64,000 nt of DNA, from assembly GCA_000024525.1 (NCBI GenBank), contig CP001769.1:2714001-2778000 (forward strand), given 5' to 3'. The notes beneath the pieces are model-generated. The model saw only the letters and a list, made by a program, of their open reading frames with translations, was not told where the DNA came from and did no database searches. Of this stretch, positions 27,924 through 37,483 are shown piece by piece (position 1 is the stretch's first letter; each line of letters begins with the position of its first letter). The translations under genes were made by a program, and so were the position numbers. This stretch comes from Spirosoma linguale DSM 74 (GTDB lineage Bacteria > Bacteroidota > Bacteroidia > Cytophagales > Spirosomataceae).

Positions 27924-28027
27924 AAGCGAGTTGACAACGAGCCGCATCCCGGGCTTTTGTCTGATCGAAAAGACACATATGCCCGCGTCTCTACTGAATT
28001 GAACCGGCAAAATGACAATGCCGATGG

Positions 28028-28207
28028 CTACCAACATTCCTTTAATCCCTCATAAGAGCCTACTTTTGCAATGACATCGGCAACGATAACGGCCAGTCCG
28101 GGAGCAGGGCCACTCACGCTAACTTTCGAACCCGGGAGCAGGTCAACCACAATGCCACCAATTACACCAGCCACCAGGCCCAACAATAAAGGCGCCGGTG
28201 TAAAGCG
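28028..28207 (-). pseudogene. Fragment of a SulP-family anion transporter
   Basis: About 55 codons on the minus strand read [20 protein letters not shown] then [20 protein letters not shown] and AKVGSYE. This matches a conserved internal region of SulP (sulfate permease) proteins, where GIIGGIVV, GSxxxVSGPAAGL and LGSFE are typical. The rest of the roughly 500-residue transporter is absent on both sides, so this is a gene relic. The GTG/ATG-started frame is unlikely to give a functional protein. Confidence 0.7.
28061..28068 (+). promoter_or_regulatory. TACTTTTG -7 box facing the methyltransferase gene
   Basis: The octamer matches TAnnTTTG. A transcript starting about 6 bases later would run some 250 bases before the ATG at 28327. 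The box lies within the transporter relic, so it may be fortuitous. Confidence 0.35.
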
Positions 28208-28326
28208 GATTACCACGTTTTATACGACGAGTATAGTGGTTGAGCAGGCTTACCCGCAACGGTGAGTTACCAATCAGGGGGCAGAAATTAAAAAAGATTA
28301 TTAGCTAATAGATACTGATCGTGACC

Positions 28327-29517
28327 ATGCTTTCTTTACCCGAACGGGTATACATACGAAACCACCTGACCGACGATGTCCGGACCTTATTACTAAAGAC
28401 CGCGCCGGCTGGGATGGACATCAGGAAACTAGCGGTTCAGATAGCCGCCCGGCAGAAAGCAAAAGAAAAACTACCTACCTGGTACGCCAACGATGACCTG
28501 GTCTTTCCGCCGGGCCTTTCGGTTGAACAGGCTTCTTCTGAGCAGACGGCCCGCTACAAAGCATCGTTGGTGAGCGGGCATAAACTGCTGGACCTAACCG
28601 GCGGGATGGGTGTTGATACCTGGGCTTTCTCTGAACGAATGGAACGGGTTCTCTACGTAGAGCGTAATCCCGAACTGGCAAGTCTGGCCGCGCATAACCT
28701 GCCACTTCTTGGCGCGACCAATGTTACCGTTCAAACCGGCGACGGGCTTTCATTACTCACAGCATCAAACAACGCCCCCGCCGACTGGCTTTATCTGGAC
28801 CCCCACCGACGGGACGAAGTGGGGGGCAAAGTTGTTCGGCTTCAGGACTGCGAACCCGATATTACCCGGCCCGAAATACAACTGGCTTTACGAAAAACAT
28901 CGAAGCAGATTTTATTGAAAGCCTCCCCCCTGCTCGATATCGATCTGGCAATCCGTCAGTTGGAAAGCCCCGTGAAATCCGTGCATATCGTGGCCGTTGA
29001 GGGCGAAGTTAAAGAGGTATTATTTATCATTGACAATCAATCTGTTAACATTAAAAAGATAGAAGTTAACGCCGTTAACCTATTATCTGAGCGACGTATA
29101 GAATTTAGTTTCAGTTGGGATGATGAACGTTCGGTAGATGTTGCTTTCGGCGACCCTCAGACCTTCCTGTACGAGCCCAATGCCGCCGTATTGAAAGCGG
29201 GTGCCTTTCGGCTGGTGGGGAACCGATTTGGTTTGACAAAGCTGGCACCTAACAGCCATCTGTACACCAGCAGCGAACTAAGAGACGATTTTCCGGGGCG
29301 TATTTTCAGACTTCAGCAGTTGATTAAACCCGATGCAAAAGCGCTCAAACTGGCAGTACCTCTTCTAAAAGCAAACCTGACGGTTCGAAACTTCCCGCAA
29401 ACGGTAGCCGAATTAAGGAAAAAATTATCTTTACGCGAAGGAGGGGACGTATACATCCTTGCAACTACCCTTCTCAACGGTGATAAGCGCCTGTTGATAA
29501 CCGAAAAAGTTGCCTGA
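28327..29517 (+). CDS. SAM-dependent methyltransferase with THUMP-like domain
   Basis: The product is about 396 residues. The class I methyltransferase core shows motif I LLDLTGGMGVDTWAFS, VLYVERNPELA for the ribose-binding acid, and WLYLDPHRRD as the catalytic-side motif. The C-terminal 100 residues (AGAFRLVGNRFGLTKLAPNS, FPGRIFRLQQLI) correspond to the THUMP-like domain of this family. Such proteins are assumed to act on RNA, but the substrate is unproven. ATG 28327 is preferred over GTG 28321. Confidence 0.88.
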   Translation: MLSLPERVYIRNHLTDDVRTLLLKTAPAGMDIRKLAVQIAARQKAKEKLPTWYANDDLVFPPGLSVEQASSEQTARYKASLVSGHKLLDLTGGMGVDTWAFSERMERVLYVERNPELASLAAHNLPLLGATNVTVQTGDGLSLLTASNNAPADWLYLDPHRRDEVGGKVVRLQDCEPDITRPEIQLALRKTSKQILLKASPLLDIDLAIRQLESPVKSVHIVAVEGEVKEVLFIIDNQSVNIKKIEVNAVNLLSERRIEFSFSWDDERSVDVAFGDPQTFLYEPNAAVLKAGAFRLVGNRFGLTKLAPNSHLYTSSELRDDFPGRIFRLQQLIKPDAKALKLAVPLLKANLTVRNFPQTVAELRKKLSLREGGDVYILATTLLNGDKRLLITEKVA

Positions 29518-29570
29518 TCTGTTTTTATCAACTCACGCCCGGTTCGGTGCCGGACTTACCCACTACACCC

Positions 29571-30254
29571 ATGAAAATTACTTTACATATCAGCCTGATC
29601 TGCTGCCTTTTAGTACACATTTCCTCAACGTTTGCTCAAACTATCTATACAGGTGAGAGCACCGTTGATAAGACCAAATTACCCGGTCTGTATGTAACCA
29701 TTCAGGGCGATGGCAAGCAGATTGAAAAAGATTGGGAAACTAAACTACAGACGTTTGGACGCCTTATTTCGTCAAGAGGAACGTATCGGGTGACCAATGC
29801 CAGTATCCCATCTATTTCATCAGAACCTATCAATTTGGTAAGTACGGTAAAGTCAACACGCACATCGGCTACGATTTTTTCATCCTTCGATCTTGGCAGT
29901 GGTAATTTCGTAACAACCGGGGGCACGGGGTACGCAGCAGCTGAAGCCCTTTTGAAAGATTTTTCGAATAGCACACTGTTTGGACAGGAGGTTCGACTGG
30001 CAGAAAGCAGCTTTGATGAGGCCCAAAAGAATCACCAGAAACTTGTACGTAATGGAGAGCGACTTGTGCGTGAGATTGAACAGAATGCAAAAGAAAAAGA
30101 ACGGTTGCTAAAACGCATTGACGACAACGCCAAACAACTCGAACAATTAAACAAAGATATTGCGGCAAACAAAACCGACCAGGAAGCAGCGCTTGTCGAG
30201 TTGGAAAGCCGTAAAAAGAACGTCGAAGCTGTAAAGGCTAAAAAGAGTAATTAA
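29571..30254 (+). CDS. Secreted coiled-coil protein
   Basis: ATG 29571 is followed by a signal peptide (LICCLLVHISSTFAQ). The 227-residue product has a beta-rich first part (TKLPGLYVTIQGDGKQIEKD, then Ser/Thr-rich strands) and a long C-terminal coiled coil from about residue 145 to the end, rich in Glu, Lys, Asn and Gln (EQNAKEKERLLKRIDDNAKQ). I do not recognise the family. It is probably periplasmic or envelope associated. Confidence 0.7.
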   Translation: MKITLHISLICCLLVHISSTFAQTIYTGESTVDKTKLPGLYVTIQGDGKQIEKDWETKLQTFGRLISSRGTYRVTNASIPSISSEPINLVSTVKSTRTSATIFSSFDLGSGNFVTTGGTGYAAAEALLKDFSNSTLFGQEVRLAESSFDEAQKNHQKLVRNGERLVREIEQNAKEKERLLKRIDDNAKQLEQLNKDIAANKTDQEAALVELESRKKNVEAVKAKKSN

Positions 30255-30419
30255 GGCCATGCTACAGACTACTACCAATAGCTTGTCTGCAAGGCTTCCA
30301 TCGTTTTACTGCTTTGACGGCACACATAGCCTTGATATGATTTTATCAACTATTAATTCACTTATACCGATCTATTGCCTATCTCACAGGATAGTTAATA
30401 AAATATTTTAAGTTTAACC

Positions 30420-30580
30420 GTAAATTAAGCTGATATAACCCAACAATCTGCGCCAACAAGACGTTGGAACCACTAGAAGGCAGGAGACTGCTTTCGTAGG
30501 GGTGCTCAGGTATCTAATTTGAGTGCTCCTAGGTGTGGATAGATAGCGGAAAGCCCGGCTACATTGTAGCCGGGCTTTTT
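30420..30580 (+). ncRNA. Candidate small RNA with intrinsic terminator
   Basis: No coding frame ends here, yet a strong terminator is present: AAGCCCGGCTAC (30551-30562) pairs with GTAGCCGGGCTT, then a T-run. Upstream are two further pairings, CCAACaagacGTTGG and AGGGGTGCTCA with TGAGTGCTCCT. This multi-hairpin plus terminator layout suits a small RNA of 130-160 bases. The 5' end is a guess. Confidence 0.4.
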
Positions 30581-30684
30581 TGTAGGTTAGTTCCAAAGAT
30601 TTTATAGACTTGATTTGCTTGAGTAAGTAGTTTTAAATTCTTAAAGCCTTCTCCTGCTATTATTATAAATGGTATAGGGAACCA

Positions 30685-30716
30685 ACCGCCCGGCTGCAAT
30701 GTGGCTGGGCGGTCTT
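30685..30716 (+). terminator. Hairpin in the leader of the small secreted protein gene
   Basis: ACCGCCCGGCTGC pairs with G/T-wobbled GTGGCTGGGCGGT, then TCTTGTT. It lies 32 bases before the ATG at 30748 and resembles the terminator at 30551-30580 in stem sequence. It could be an attenuator or a second end of the upstream RNA. Confidence 0.45.
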
Positions 30717-30747
30717 GTTACAAAATACGTCAATCGAACAGATCAAT

Positions 30748-31146
30748 ATGAAAATCTTCAGTATCGCGTTAACTCTTCTGGTTGCCTTTTCCGGTCTGGC
30801 ATCTGCACAGACAAAGTCTGTCGAAAGCGAAAAGTTTGTTCTCCTGAACAATGGAGCCACCCTTGGCATGATCATCAAATCAGTCATTAAAGCCGATAAG
30901 CAACGACTCAAATTAACCGATCAGCAAGTACCGAAAGCCAAAGAAATTATTACCAACGCAGTCGTCAAATTTAATGACGGCGTAAAGAAACTGAAGGCAT
31001 CCGGACTGACAAATAAAAAATTACGGGCGCTCGCAGTAACCGTAGAAACAAATAAAGTACTTGACTATAAAGCCATACTAACACCGGCCCAATATTCGAT
31101 TTTAGTAGCCAGCCATAAAAAGATATACCCGGAAAGTAACGTTTAA
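30748..31146 (+). CDS. Small secreted protein (132 aa)
   Basis: ATG 30748 starts a signal peptide (MKIFSIALTLLVAFSGLASAQ). The mature part is about 110 residues, helical and lysine rich (KADKQRLKLTDQQVPKAKEI, LTPAQYSILVASHKK). The pattern resembles small Spy/CpxP-like or DUF4168-like periplasmic helical proteins common in Cytophagales, but I cannot name the family. A terminator follows 36 bases after the stop. Confidence 0.72.
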   Translation: MKIFSIALTLLVAFSGLASAQTKSVESEKFVLLNNGATLGMIIKSVIKADKQRLKLTDQQVPKAKEIITNAVVKFNDGVKKLKASGLTNKKLRALAVTVETNKVLDYKAILTPAQYSILVASHKKIYPESNV

Positions 31147-31182
31147 AATTGGACCGACTCTTACAGCCTGAAACAACATAAA

Positions 31183-31210
31183 AACGCCAGTCCAAACACG
31201 AACTGGCGTT
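31183..31210 (+). terminator. Hairpin terminator after the 132-aa protein gene
   Basis: AACGCCAGT pairs exactly with ACTGGCGTT around a 10-base loop. A preceding A-run and a T/A-rich tail fit termination in either direction. Confidence 0.7.
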
Positions 31211-31338
31211 AGTATATTCACAGTAAAATTGTCAACCAATTCAAATATAGATTGGAAGCGATTCAATCAAATCAATGTATTTATTTATTATAATTTAAAC
31301 TTACTGAAATCTAATGCTTTTTTAAACGCTGCTGACTC

Positions 31339-31626
31339 ATGAATTATACACTCCTCCTCATTGGCCTGGTGCTACTTTTTGCCTGGTATATCCGGGACAG
31401 AATTTCTGGGAAGAAAACAACAGCAACTCCACCGCCTGACTACTGGGGAACAGTATTGAAGCCTGCAAACGGTGATCAATTGGAGGACCTCCCAGTAAAT
31501 GAAAACATTGACTCAACCACCAACCCGACACCGGACATTGGGCTGGGTCGATTGTATTATGGTGTTCCCGGCAGAAGCTTCAAGGGCTATATCTGGAACG
31601 GTCGTATAATAACCAGGAGAAGTTAA
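31339..31626 (+). CDS. Small single-pass membrane protein (95 aa)
   Basis: The N-terminus is one membrane helix (YTLLLIGLVLLFAWYI) followed by a basic stop-transfer (RDRISGKK). The soluble tail of about 70 residues is Pro/Asn/Thr rich and ends GYIWNGRIITRRS. I do not recognise the family. It converges on murF-alr. Confidence 0.55.
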   Translation: MNYTLLLIGLVLLFAWYIRDRISGKKTTATPPPDYWGTVLKPANGDQLEDLPVNENIDSTTNPTPDIGLGRLYYGVPGRSFKGYIWNGRIITRRS

Positions 31627-31689
31627 GGCACGGCCAAGCATCCGTTTCCTCCTGGTGACTTTGTTCGTTTAAGTAAGACCGGCCCTTAT

Positions 31690-34197
31690 TTAGTTGCCTT
31701 CCTTAAAAAACACCCGCTTGACCCGCTCACTTACGCCGGTCAGAATTTCGTACGGGATGGTTCCAATGCGCCGGGCCAGTTCCGTAATGGGAAGCTCAGG
31801 GCCAAAAATAAGTACCTCGTCCCCTTCGCTGACCGATGCATTCGTCACATCGATCATGGTCATGTCCATGCAGACACTTCCAACGGTTGGACAATAGCTT
31901 CCATTGACCCACACATTCCCAACGCCATTACCCAGCCGACGGTCGTACCCATCTGCATAACCAATTGCCAGTGTCGCAATACGGGCGTCATGGTCCAGCA
32001 CTCCCCGGCGGCTATACCCAACCGACTCGCCTGCCCCTACAGTTTTAATTTGGCTGACAATAGTACGCAGGGTGCCAACTGTTTGCAGGGCAGATTGCTC
32101 GGTACCGGTTGCTTCGACACCGTACAAGCCAATGCCCAGCCGCACCATGTCCAGTTTATAATCGGGGAAACGAACAATACCCGCTGAGTTTAGCAAATGA
32201 CGCGTGGGCATGTAGCCCAGCTCTGCCCCCAAAAATTCGGTACACCGCAGGAAGGTTTCGTACTGCTGTCGGGAAAACGGATTAAACTGGGCATCGTCGG
32301 CTCCCACCAGATGACTGAATACGGTGGCAACGTGCAGGTTTGGCTGGCGTTTCAGAAAGTCGGTCACGACCGTCAGCTCACGCTCCAGAAACCCAAGCCG
32401 GTGCATTCCGGTATCTATTTTGAGGTGGATGGGATACGTTGTCGACTGTGTGTTCGCGAATGCATGCTCCCGGCTTCTTAAAAACTCCTCCCATTCCCGC
32501 AGAAGCCGCAGGCTGTAAATTTCGGGTTCCAGCTTATATTCCAGCAGGGTGGAAAAGGTTTCGGGAGCGGGATTCATGACCATTATCGGCAAATCGACGC
32601 CATTCTGCCGGAGCGATACCCCTTCGTCGGCATAGGCTACAGCAAGGTAATCGACCCGGTGAAACTGTAGCAGTTGCGCCACTTCGGCGCTGCCGCTGCC
32701 GTAGGCAAATGCCTTGACCATCACCATAATCTTCGTTTCAGACGGGCCATCATTCCGACTGATGCGCTCGCGGTAGTAGTTCAGATTATGCGTCAGCGCG
32801 TCGAGATTGATTTCCAGAACCGTTCCGTGTACTTTACGCTCAAGCCGGTGTACAATCCGCTCGAACGAGAATGGCCTTGCTCCTTTCACCAGAACGGTAC
32901 TGTCGCGAAGCTCGCTGAACGAAAACTGCGCCAGAAACTCCTCCGTTGTTGCGAAGAACTGACTGCCATCGGCGAAAAACAGCTTGTTTCGGCTTACGAC
33001 CGGTCCAATACCAATGAACTGCCCAACTTCATTGGCCCGCATCAGGTTCCCCACCTGCTCGTAAAACTCAGCTTCGGGCTGGCCCGTTTGCAACACGTCC
33101 GACAAAATGACGATGCGTCGGCTGCGGGTGCCCTGCTGATTCAGAAACCGAAGGGCGAGTTGCAGGCCAACCATGTCGTTATTGTACGAATCGTCGATCA
33201 ACTCACAATTGTTGATACCTTCTTTTTGCTCCAGCCGCATCGACACTGGCCTCAATCGATTCAGGCGACTTTGCAGTTCAGCAGCCGACCAGGTCCGTAG
33301 CGACAGCATCGTAACCAGGCAGTGCATGAGGTTTTCGACCGAAGCCGGGTCTGTAAATGGCAGGGTCAATGGCTGATCAAACCCGGTGTTCTTGCCCGTA
33401 AGACTGACCTGATTGCCCGCAATCCGCCCCTGATAAGTCGCTTTTTGACCCGTTAACGACCAGGTAATGAACCGCATGTCGGGATTAACGGCCTTCAGCA
33501 GTAGGTTTACTTCCTCGTCGATGTCCGCGTAGTCCGTGCAGTAAATAAGCGTACCGGCATGAATAAAGAGCCGGAGTTTCTCGGCCACTTTCTGCTTTCG
33601 GGTGCGGAAGCCTTGATCGTGGGCGGTGCCTATGTTCGTAAAGATGCCAATGGTAGGCCGGATTATGGCTTCCAGAGCCTGCATTTCCTGGGTTTGCGAA
33701 ATACCGGCCTCAAAAATCGCCATGGTATGGCTCTCGTTCAGCTGATGCACAGACAGCGGTACGCCTAACTGCGAATTGTAGCTTTTCGGACTCCGGGCAA
33801 TCACATACTCATCGGCGAGGAGCTGCGCCAGCCATTCTTTTACAATCGTCTTTCCATTACTCCCGGTAATGCCGATAACCGGAATACGAAACTGCCGGCG
33901 GTGTTCAGCAGCCAGCGTTTGCAGCGTTTGTAAACTGCTGTCGACCTTGGTAAACTGAGCATCGGCATAGGTTGCCAGCTCCTCCCGTCGCTCGGGGGTT
34001 AGCGCTGATCGCTCAATAACAAACTGGCGAATACCTTTGCGGTACAGATCGCCGATGAACGCGTGTCCGTCGTGGTGCTCGCCCAGAATGGCGAAGAAAA
34101 CAGCCTCGTTTGCCAGCGAATCCGCTGCATGCCCCGTTACCTGCCTTGAATCGGTAAACCAGTGACGGTTCGTCAGTTGAAATTCTTTTGTTAACAT
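31690..34197 (-). CDS. murF-alr: Bifunctional MurF ligase / alanine racemase
   Basis: The 835-residue protein joins two cell-wall enzymes. Residues 1-455 are MurF: ATP loop GITGSNGKTIVKEW, FEAGISQTQEM, NIGTAHDQGF and DDSYNNDMVGLQLAL. It adds D-Ala-D-Ala to UDP-MurNAc-tripeptide. Residues 460-835 are a fold-type III alanine racemase: PLP lysine K495 in MVMVKAFAYGSG, LKIDTGMHRLGF, GIGLYGVEA and a catalytic Tyr in VGYSRRG. The racemase supplies D-Ala for the ligase. This fusion is typical of Bacteroidota. The gene is in tandem with corA on the minus strand. Confidence 0.95.
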   Translation of the reverse strand: MLTKEFQLTNRHWFTDSRQVTGHAADSLANEAVFFAILGEHHDGHAFIGDLYRKGIRQFVIERSALTPERREELATYADAQFTKVDSSLQTLQTLAAEHRRQFRIPVIGITGSNGKTIVKEWLAQLLADEYVIARSPKSYNSQLGVPLSVHQLNESHTMAIFEAGISQTQEMQALEAIIRPTIGIFTNIGTAHDQGFRTRKQKVAEKLRLFIHAGTLIYCTDYADIDEEVNLLLKAVNPDMRFITWSLTGQKATYQGRIAGNQVSLTGKNTGFDQPLTLPFTDPASVENLMHCLVTMLSLRTWSAAELQSRLNRLRPVSMRLEQKEGINNCELIDDSYNNDMVGLQLALRFLNQQGTRSRRIVILSDVLQTGQPEAEFYEQVGNLMRANEVGQFIGIGPVVSRNKLFFADGSQFFATTEEFLAQFSFSELRDSTVLVKGARPFSFERIVHRLERKVHGTVLEINLDALTHNLNYYRERISRNDGPSETKIMVMVKAFAYGSGSAEVAQLLQFHRVDYLAVAYADEGVSLRQNGVDLPIMVMNPAPETFSTLLEYKLEPEIYSLRLLREWEEFLRSREHAFANTQSTTYPIHLKIDTGMHRLGFLERELTVVTDFLKRQPNLHVATVFSHLVGADDAQFNPFSRQQYETFLRCTEFLGAELGYMPTRHLLNSAGIVRFPDYKLDMVRLGIGLYGVEATGTEQSALQTVGTLRTIVSQIKTVGAGESVGYSRRGVLDHDARIATLAIGYADGYDRRLGNGVGNVWVNGSYCPTVGSVCMDMTMIDVTNASVSEGDEVLIFGPELPITELARRIGTIPYEILTGVSERVKRVFFKEGN

Positions 34198-34254
34198 AAA
34201 CAGGTCTTAACCATACCGCGTTAGCGCGATTCTATTGCCGGATGGCACTGGCAT

Positions 34255-35337
34255 TTACATCCATCCGCGTCGTTTGAAATATATAATTTCACCAAGGGCG
34301 ATACATCCCATGACCAGCAAGGTCCAAAAATAGCCCGTAGGCGACCGTAATTCGGGCATATTACTAAAATTCATTCCATAAATGCCTGCAATGAATGTCA
34401 GCGGGATGAAAATAGCCGACACAATCGTCAGCGTTTTCATGACTGAGTTCATGCGGTTGTTCACGATGGAGTAGTAAACGTCCATCAAACCGGCAATTAA
34501 TTCCCGGTACGAGTCCAGGGTTTCAATGACCTGATTGACATGGTCAGACAGATCCCGCAGATACGGAATTGTGGTATGCTGAATCATGTCTGATTCGCCC
34601 CGAAGCAATGTACCGACAATATCCCGCAGTGGGTTGATGGTTCGCCGGATAAAGGCCAGTTCGCGTTTGAGTTTATAGAGCGTGGACAGGGTTTGCTGAC
34701 TGGCTCTTTCTTCCACAATTTCCTCCTCCAGTTCATCCATTTTTTCACCAATCCGTTCGGTTATCAGCAAATAATGGTCGACCATCACATCCATCAGCGC
34801 ATAGAGCAGGTAGTCGGCTCCGTTGCGACGGGTTTTTCCCGACGACGCTTTTATGCGTTCAATTACCGGCTCAAAAATATCCTTCGACCGCTCCTCCTGA
34901 AACGAGATAAGGTAGTTCTTACCCAGCACCAAACTGACGTGCTCAATATCGATTTCCTGCCGCTGACGGCTGTGGTGCAGGTATTTGAGGGTTATGAATA
35001 CGACGGTATCGTCGTACAGGTCAAGCTTTGGCTTCTGCTCCGTATTGACCACATCTTCGAGCAGCAGCGGGTGCAGGTGATACTGCTGACCAATAGCCGC
35101 TACCACTTTAGGTTCATGAATGCCATCTACATCCACCCAGCTCACAAAAGGAGCTTCGGCCGGGGGAATTTTACAGGCACTCAGTCTACTGCTATCATCA
35201 ATGGAATAATCGGTGGCGTTATAATCTATTCGTTTGATTTTGGTAGCGTGTTCGATCTCCTGCCCTACATAAGTAAGCGTGCCGGGCGATGTGCCGAGCA
35301 GTTTTTCGGCCGAGCGATTGTGCCGGTGTTTCGACAT
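34255..35337 (-). CDS. corA: CorA-family magnesium/cobalt transporter
   Basis: The 360-residue protein has the CorA plan: an acidic soluble N-terminal domain (SWVDVDGIHEPKVVAAIGQQ, HPLLLEDVVNTEQKPK), a long stalk helix (MDELEEEIVEERASQQTLST) and two C-terminal membrane helices with the pore signature GIYGMNFSNMPE between them. It forms pentameric divalent-cation channels in the inner membrane. The basic C-terminal end (YFKRRGWM) is also typical. Confidence 0.95.
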   Translation of the reverse strand: MSKHRHNRSAEKLLGTSPGTLTYVGQEIEHATKIKRIDYNATDYSIDDSSRLSACKIPPAEAPFVSWVDVDGIHEPKVVAAIGQQYHLHPLLLEDVVNTEQKPKLDLYDDTVVFITLKYLHHSRQRQEIDIEHVSLVLGKNYLISFQEERSKDIFEPVIERIKASSGKTRRNGADYLLYALMDVMVDHYLLITERIGEKMDELEEEIVEERASQQTLSTLYKLKRELAFIRRTINPLRDIVGTLLRGESDMIQHTTIPYLRDLSDHVNQVIETLDSYRELIAGLMDVYYSIVNNRMNSVMKTLTIVSAIFIPLTFIAGIYGMNFSNMPELRSPTGYFWTLLVMGCIALGEIIYFKRRGWM

Positions 35338-35471
35338 AAAGTACTAGGTAGTCCGTCTGGTAGACGGGTATAACGTATCGCAAAGATAAATCAACTACAC
35401 GGCACGTTCGGGAATGTTCAGTAAATGATGTTTTACCGGCCAGCGTGTCTAGTCAAACAGTCCGTCCTCCT

Positions 35472-35479
35472 TACCTTTG
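35472..35479 (+). promoter_or_regulatory. TACCTTTG -7 box of the chitinase gene
   Basis: The octamer matches TAnnTTTG and lies 40 bases upstream of the ATG at 35520. A -33 box is not clear. Confidence 0.6.
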
Positions 35480-35519
35480 CCCATCAGCCCAAACGCTGAC
35501 TCACAACGCTATACTTCCT

Positions 35520-36668
35520 ATGAAAAAAGTTCTTCCTATCGTTGCCCTTATGCTGGTGCTGCTCGGGCAAAATCTGCTGGCTCAATCCGCAAAATCGCAT
35601 CCATATGTTGTCATTGGCTACGTAACCGGCAGCGGCTGGACAAAAGATCAGATCGAAGCGCAGAAACTGACCCACATCAACTATGCATTCGGCGTTCCGG
35701 ACGAAAAAGGCGAAATCGCCCCGCTGACTGCCAAAGATGGCGAGAATCTGGCAAAGCTCACTTCCCTCAGAGCCAACAATAAAGACCTCAAAATTTTACT
35801 TTCCATTGGTGGCTGGGGCGGCTGCAAATACTTTTCCGATGCGGCTCTGAATGAGGCCTCCCGCCAAAAATTTACGAACAGCGCCGTTGCGATCCTGAAA
35901 AAACACCAGCTCGATGGTATCGATATCGACTGGGAATACCCCGATCAGATTGGTGCCGGGAATATCTACCGCCCCGCCGATAAACAAAACTTTACCCTGT
36001 TTCTGAAATCCCTGCGGGATGGGCTGGATAAACAAGGGAAGCTGGACAAGCGCACGGGTAAAAATCACTACCTGCTCACAGCCGCCACTGGTGGCGACAC
36101 GGCTTTTGTGAACCATACGGAATTGGGACAGGCCCAGAAGTACCTCGACTATGTCAATATCATGACTTACGATCTGTACCATGGCAACGACAAAGTAACG
36201 GGCCACCACAGCCCCCTGTTTCAATCGGCCAAGGGCGACCACTCCCGAAACAGCAGCGCCGATGCCGTCGATGGGCACATACGGGCGGGCGTACCGGCCA
36301 GCAAAATCGTGCTGGGCCTCCCTTTCTACGGGCGAGGCTGGTCCGAAACCCGCGATCAGGATAACGGACTCTTTCAACCATCGACGGGTAAACATTACTT
36401 TATCAGCTACGATGAACTGATGGCGAAGTACATCAGCAAGAACGGGTACACCCGCTATTGGGACAACGATGCCAAAGCCCCGTATCTCTGGAATCCAGAC
36501 TCGCGTACGTTCATCTCCTACGCCGACCCCGAGTCGTTCATTTACAAAGTTGAGTACGTAAAATCAAAGAAACTGGCCGGGGTGATGTTCTGGGAATACA
36601 TTTATGACCTTCAGCAAAAAAGCATACTACTGAACACACTGGTCGGGGAATTAAACAAACAGAAGTAA
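35520..36668 (+). CDS. Secreted GH18 chitinase
   Basis: ATG 35520 starts a signal peptide (VLPIVALMLVLLGQNLLAQ); the frame extends upstream through the promoter box and is not used. The 382-residue protein shows GH18 landmarks: VVIGYVTGSGW, KILLSIGGWGG, the catalytic DGIDIDWEYP with Glu139, YVNIMTYDLYH, GLPFYGRGW and GVMFWEYIYD. It should hydrolyse chitin or related beta-1,4-GlcNAc polymers by substrate-assisted catalysis, outside the inner membrane. There is no T9SS sorting domain or binding module. Confidence 0.93.
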   Translation: MKKVLPIVALMLVLLGQNLLAQSAKSHPYVVIGYVTGSGWTKDQIEAQKLTHINYAFGVPDEKGEIAPLTAKDGENLAKLTSLRANNKDLKILLSIGGWGGCKYFSDAALNEASRQKFTNSAVAILKKHQLDGIDIDWEYPDQIGAGNIYRPADKQNFTLFLKSLRDGLDKQGKLDKRTGKNHYLLTAATGGDTAFVNHTELGQAQKYLDYVNIMTYDLYHGNDKVTGHHSPLFQSAKGDHSRNSSADAVDGHIRAGVPASKIVLGLPFYGRGWSETRDQDNGLFQPSTGKHYFISYDELMAKYISKNGYTRYWDNDAKAPYLWNPDSRTFISYADPESFIYKVEYVKSKKLAGVMFWEYIYDLQQKSILLNTLVGELNKQK

Positions 36669-36826
36669 ACTCGATTATCGAACGCATAGGCACGGCGACA
36701 ACAGCGCATTTACCGCCTGATTTATAGTCGGTTACCCGCTGCATTCTCCGTACCTATGCGTTTAACTAGTACGTTTAATTGCTCAGGGCAGTCGTTTACC
36801 CGGTTCGAACAGACACAACATCAACG

Positions 36827-37450
36827 ATGACGGATATTAATTCTTCTGCCCTGACGCACCTCGCTCAGGACCCGGTTATGGCCCGCATTATAGCGGAAAC
36901 TCCAGTACCGAAACTAGTTAACGACTACGCCGATGATGTGTATCTGGCGCTGCTCGAAAGCATCGTTTCACAGCAGATTTCGGTGAAAGCGGCCGATGCC
37001 ATCTTCAGCCGCTTCCGGGCACTGTTTCCGGATAAGTACCCTCAGGCGGATGCGCTTTTACTGAAAACCACCGATGAACTGCGGAGTGCCGGTTTGTCGT
37101 TTCAGAAGATTAAGTACTTACAAAGCGTAGCGGAGTTCTCGCTGGAGAAACCCATCGACCGAGTGCATCTTGATGCCCTAACGGACGAGGAAATTGTGCA
37201 ATACCTGCTTCCCATTAAAGGGGTTGGCCGGTGGACGGTCGAGATGCTGCTAATGTTTGTGCTGGATAGACCCGATATTTTTCCTATCGACGATCTGGTT
37301 ATTCGTCAGCGGATGCTGCGGGCGTACCCCGAACAAACCAATGGGCTGACGGGTAAAGCCTTGTACAAAGTCCTGCTCAGCATTGCAGAACCCTGGCGAC
37401 CGTACCGAACTACCGCCAGCCGATACCTCTGGCGATGGCAGGCAACCTAA
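36827..37450 (+). CDS. AlkA-type DNA-3-methyladenine glycosylase (HhH-GPD)
   Basis: The 207-residue protein from ATG 36827 carries the HhH-GPD fold. SIVSQQISVKAADAIFSRF lies in the first helices, the hairpin is LPIKGVGRWTVEMLLMF, and the catalytic Asp is in FPIDDLVIRQ (Asp155 or Asp156). It removes alkylated bases such as 3-methyladenine in base-excision repair. The size fits the short AlkA/MAG group lacking the N-terminal domain. It has no iron-sulfur cluster cysteines. Confidence 0.9.
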   Translation: MTDINSSALTHLAQDPVMARIIAETPVPKLVNDYADDVYLALLESIVSQQISVKAADAIFSRFRALFPDKYPQADALLLKTTDELRSAGLSFQKIKYLQSVAEFSLEKPIDRVHLDALTDEEIVQYLLPIKGVGRWTVEMLLMFVLDRPDIFPIDDLVIRQRMLRAYPEQTNGLTGKALYKVLLSIAEPWRPYRTTASRYLWRWQAT

Positions 37451-37483
37451 TCACGAACTCTTTTTGCTGTGCCCGGTGCTCCT

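Noticed and set aside
28071..28265. 64-codon plus-strand frame over the SulP relic
   Set aside because: It is the antisense shadow of a recognisable transporter fragment and is Pro/Thr biased.
34693..35373. 226-codon plus-strand frame antisense to corA
   Set aside because: CorA with its GMN motif is certain; the antisense frame has no supporting feature.
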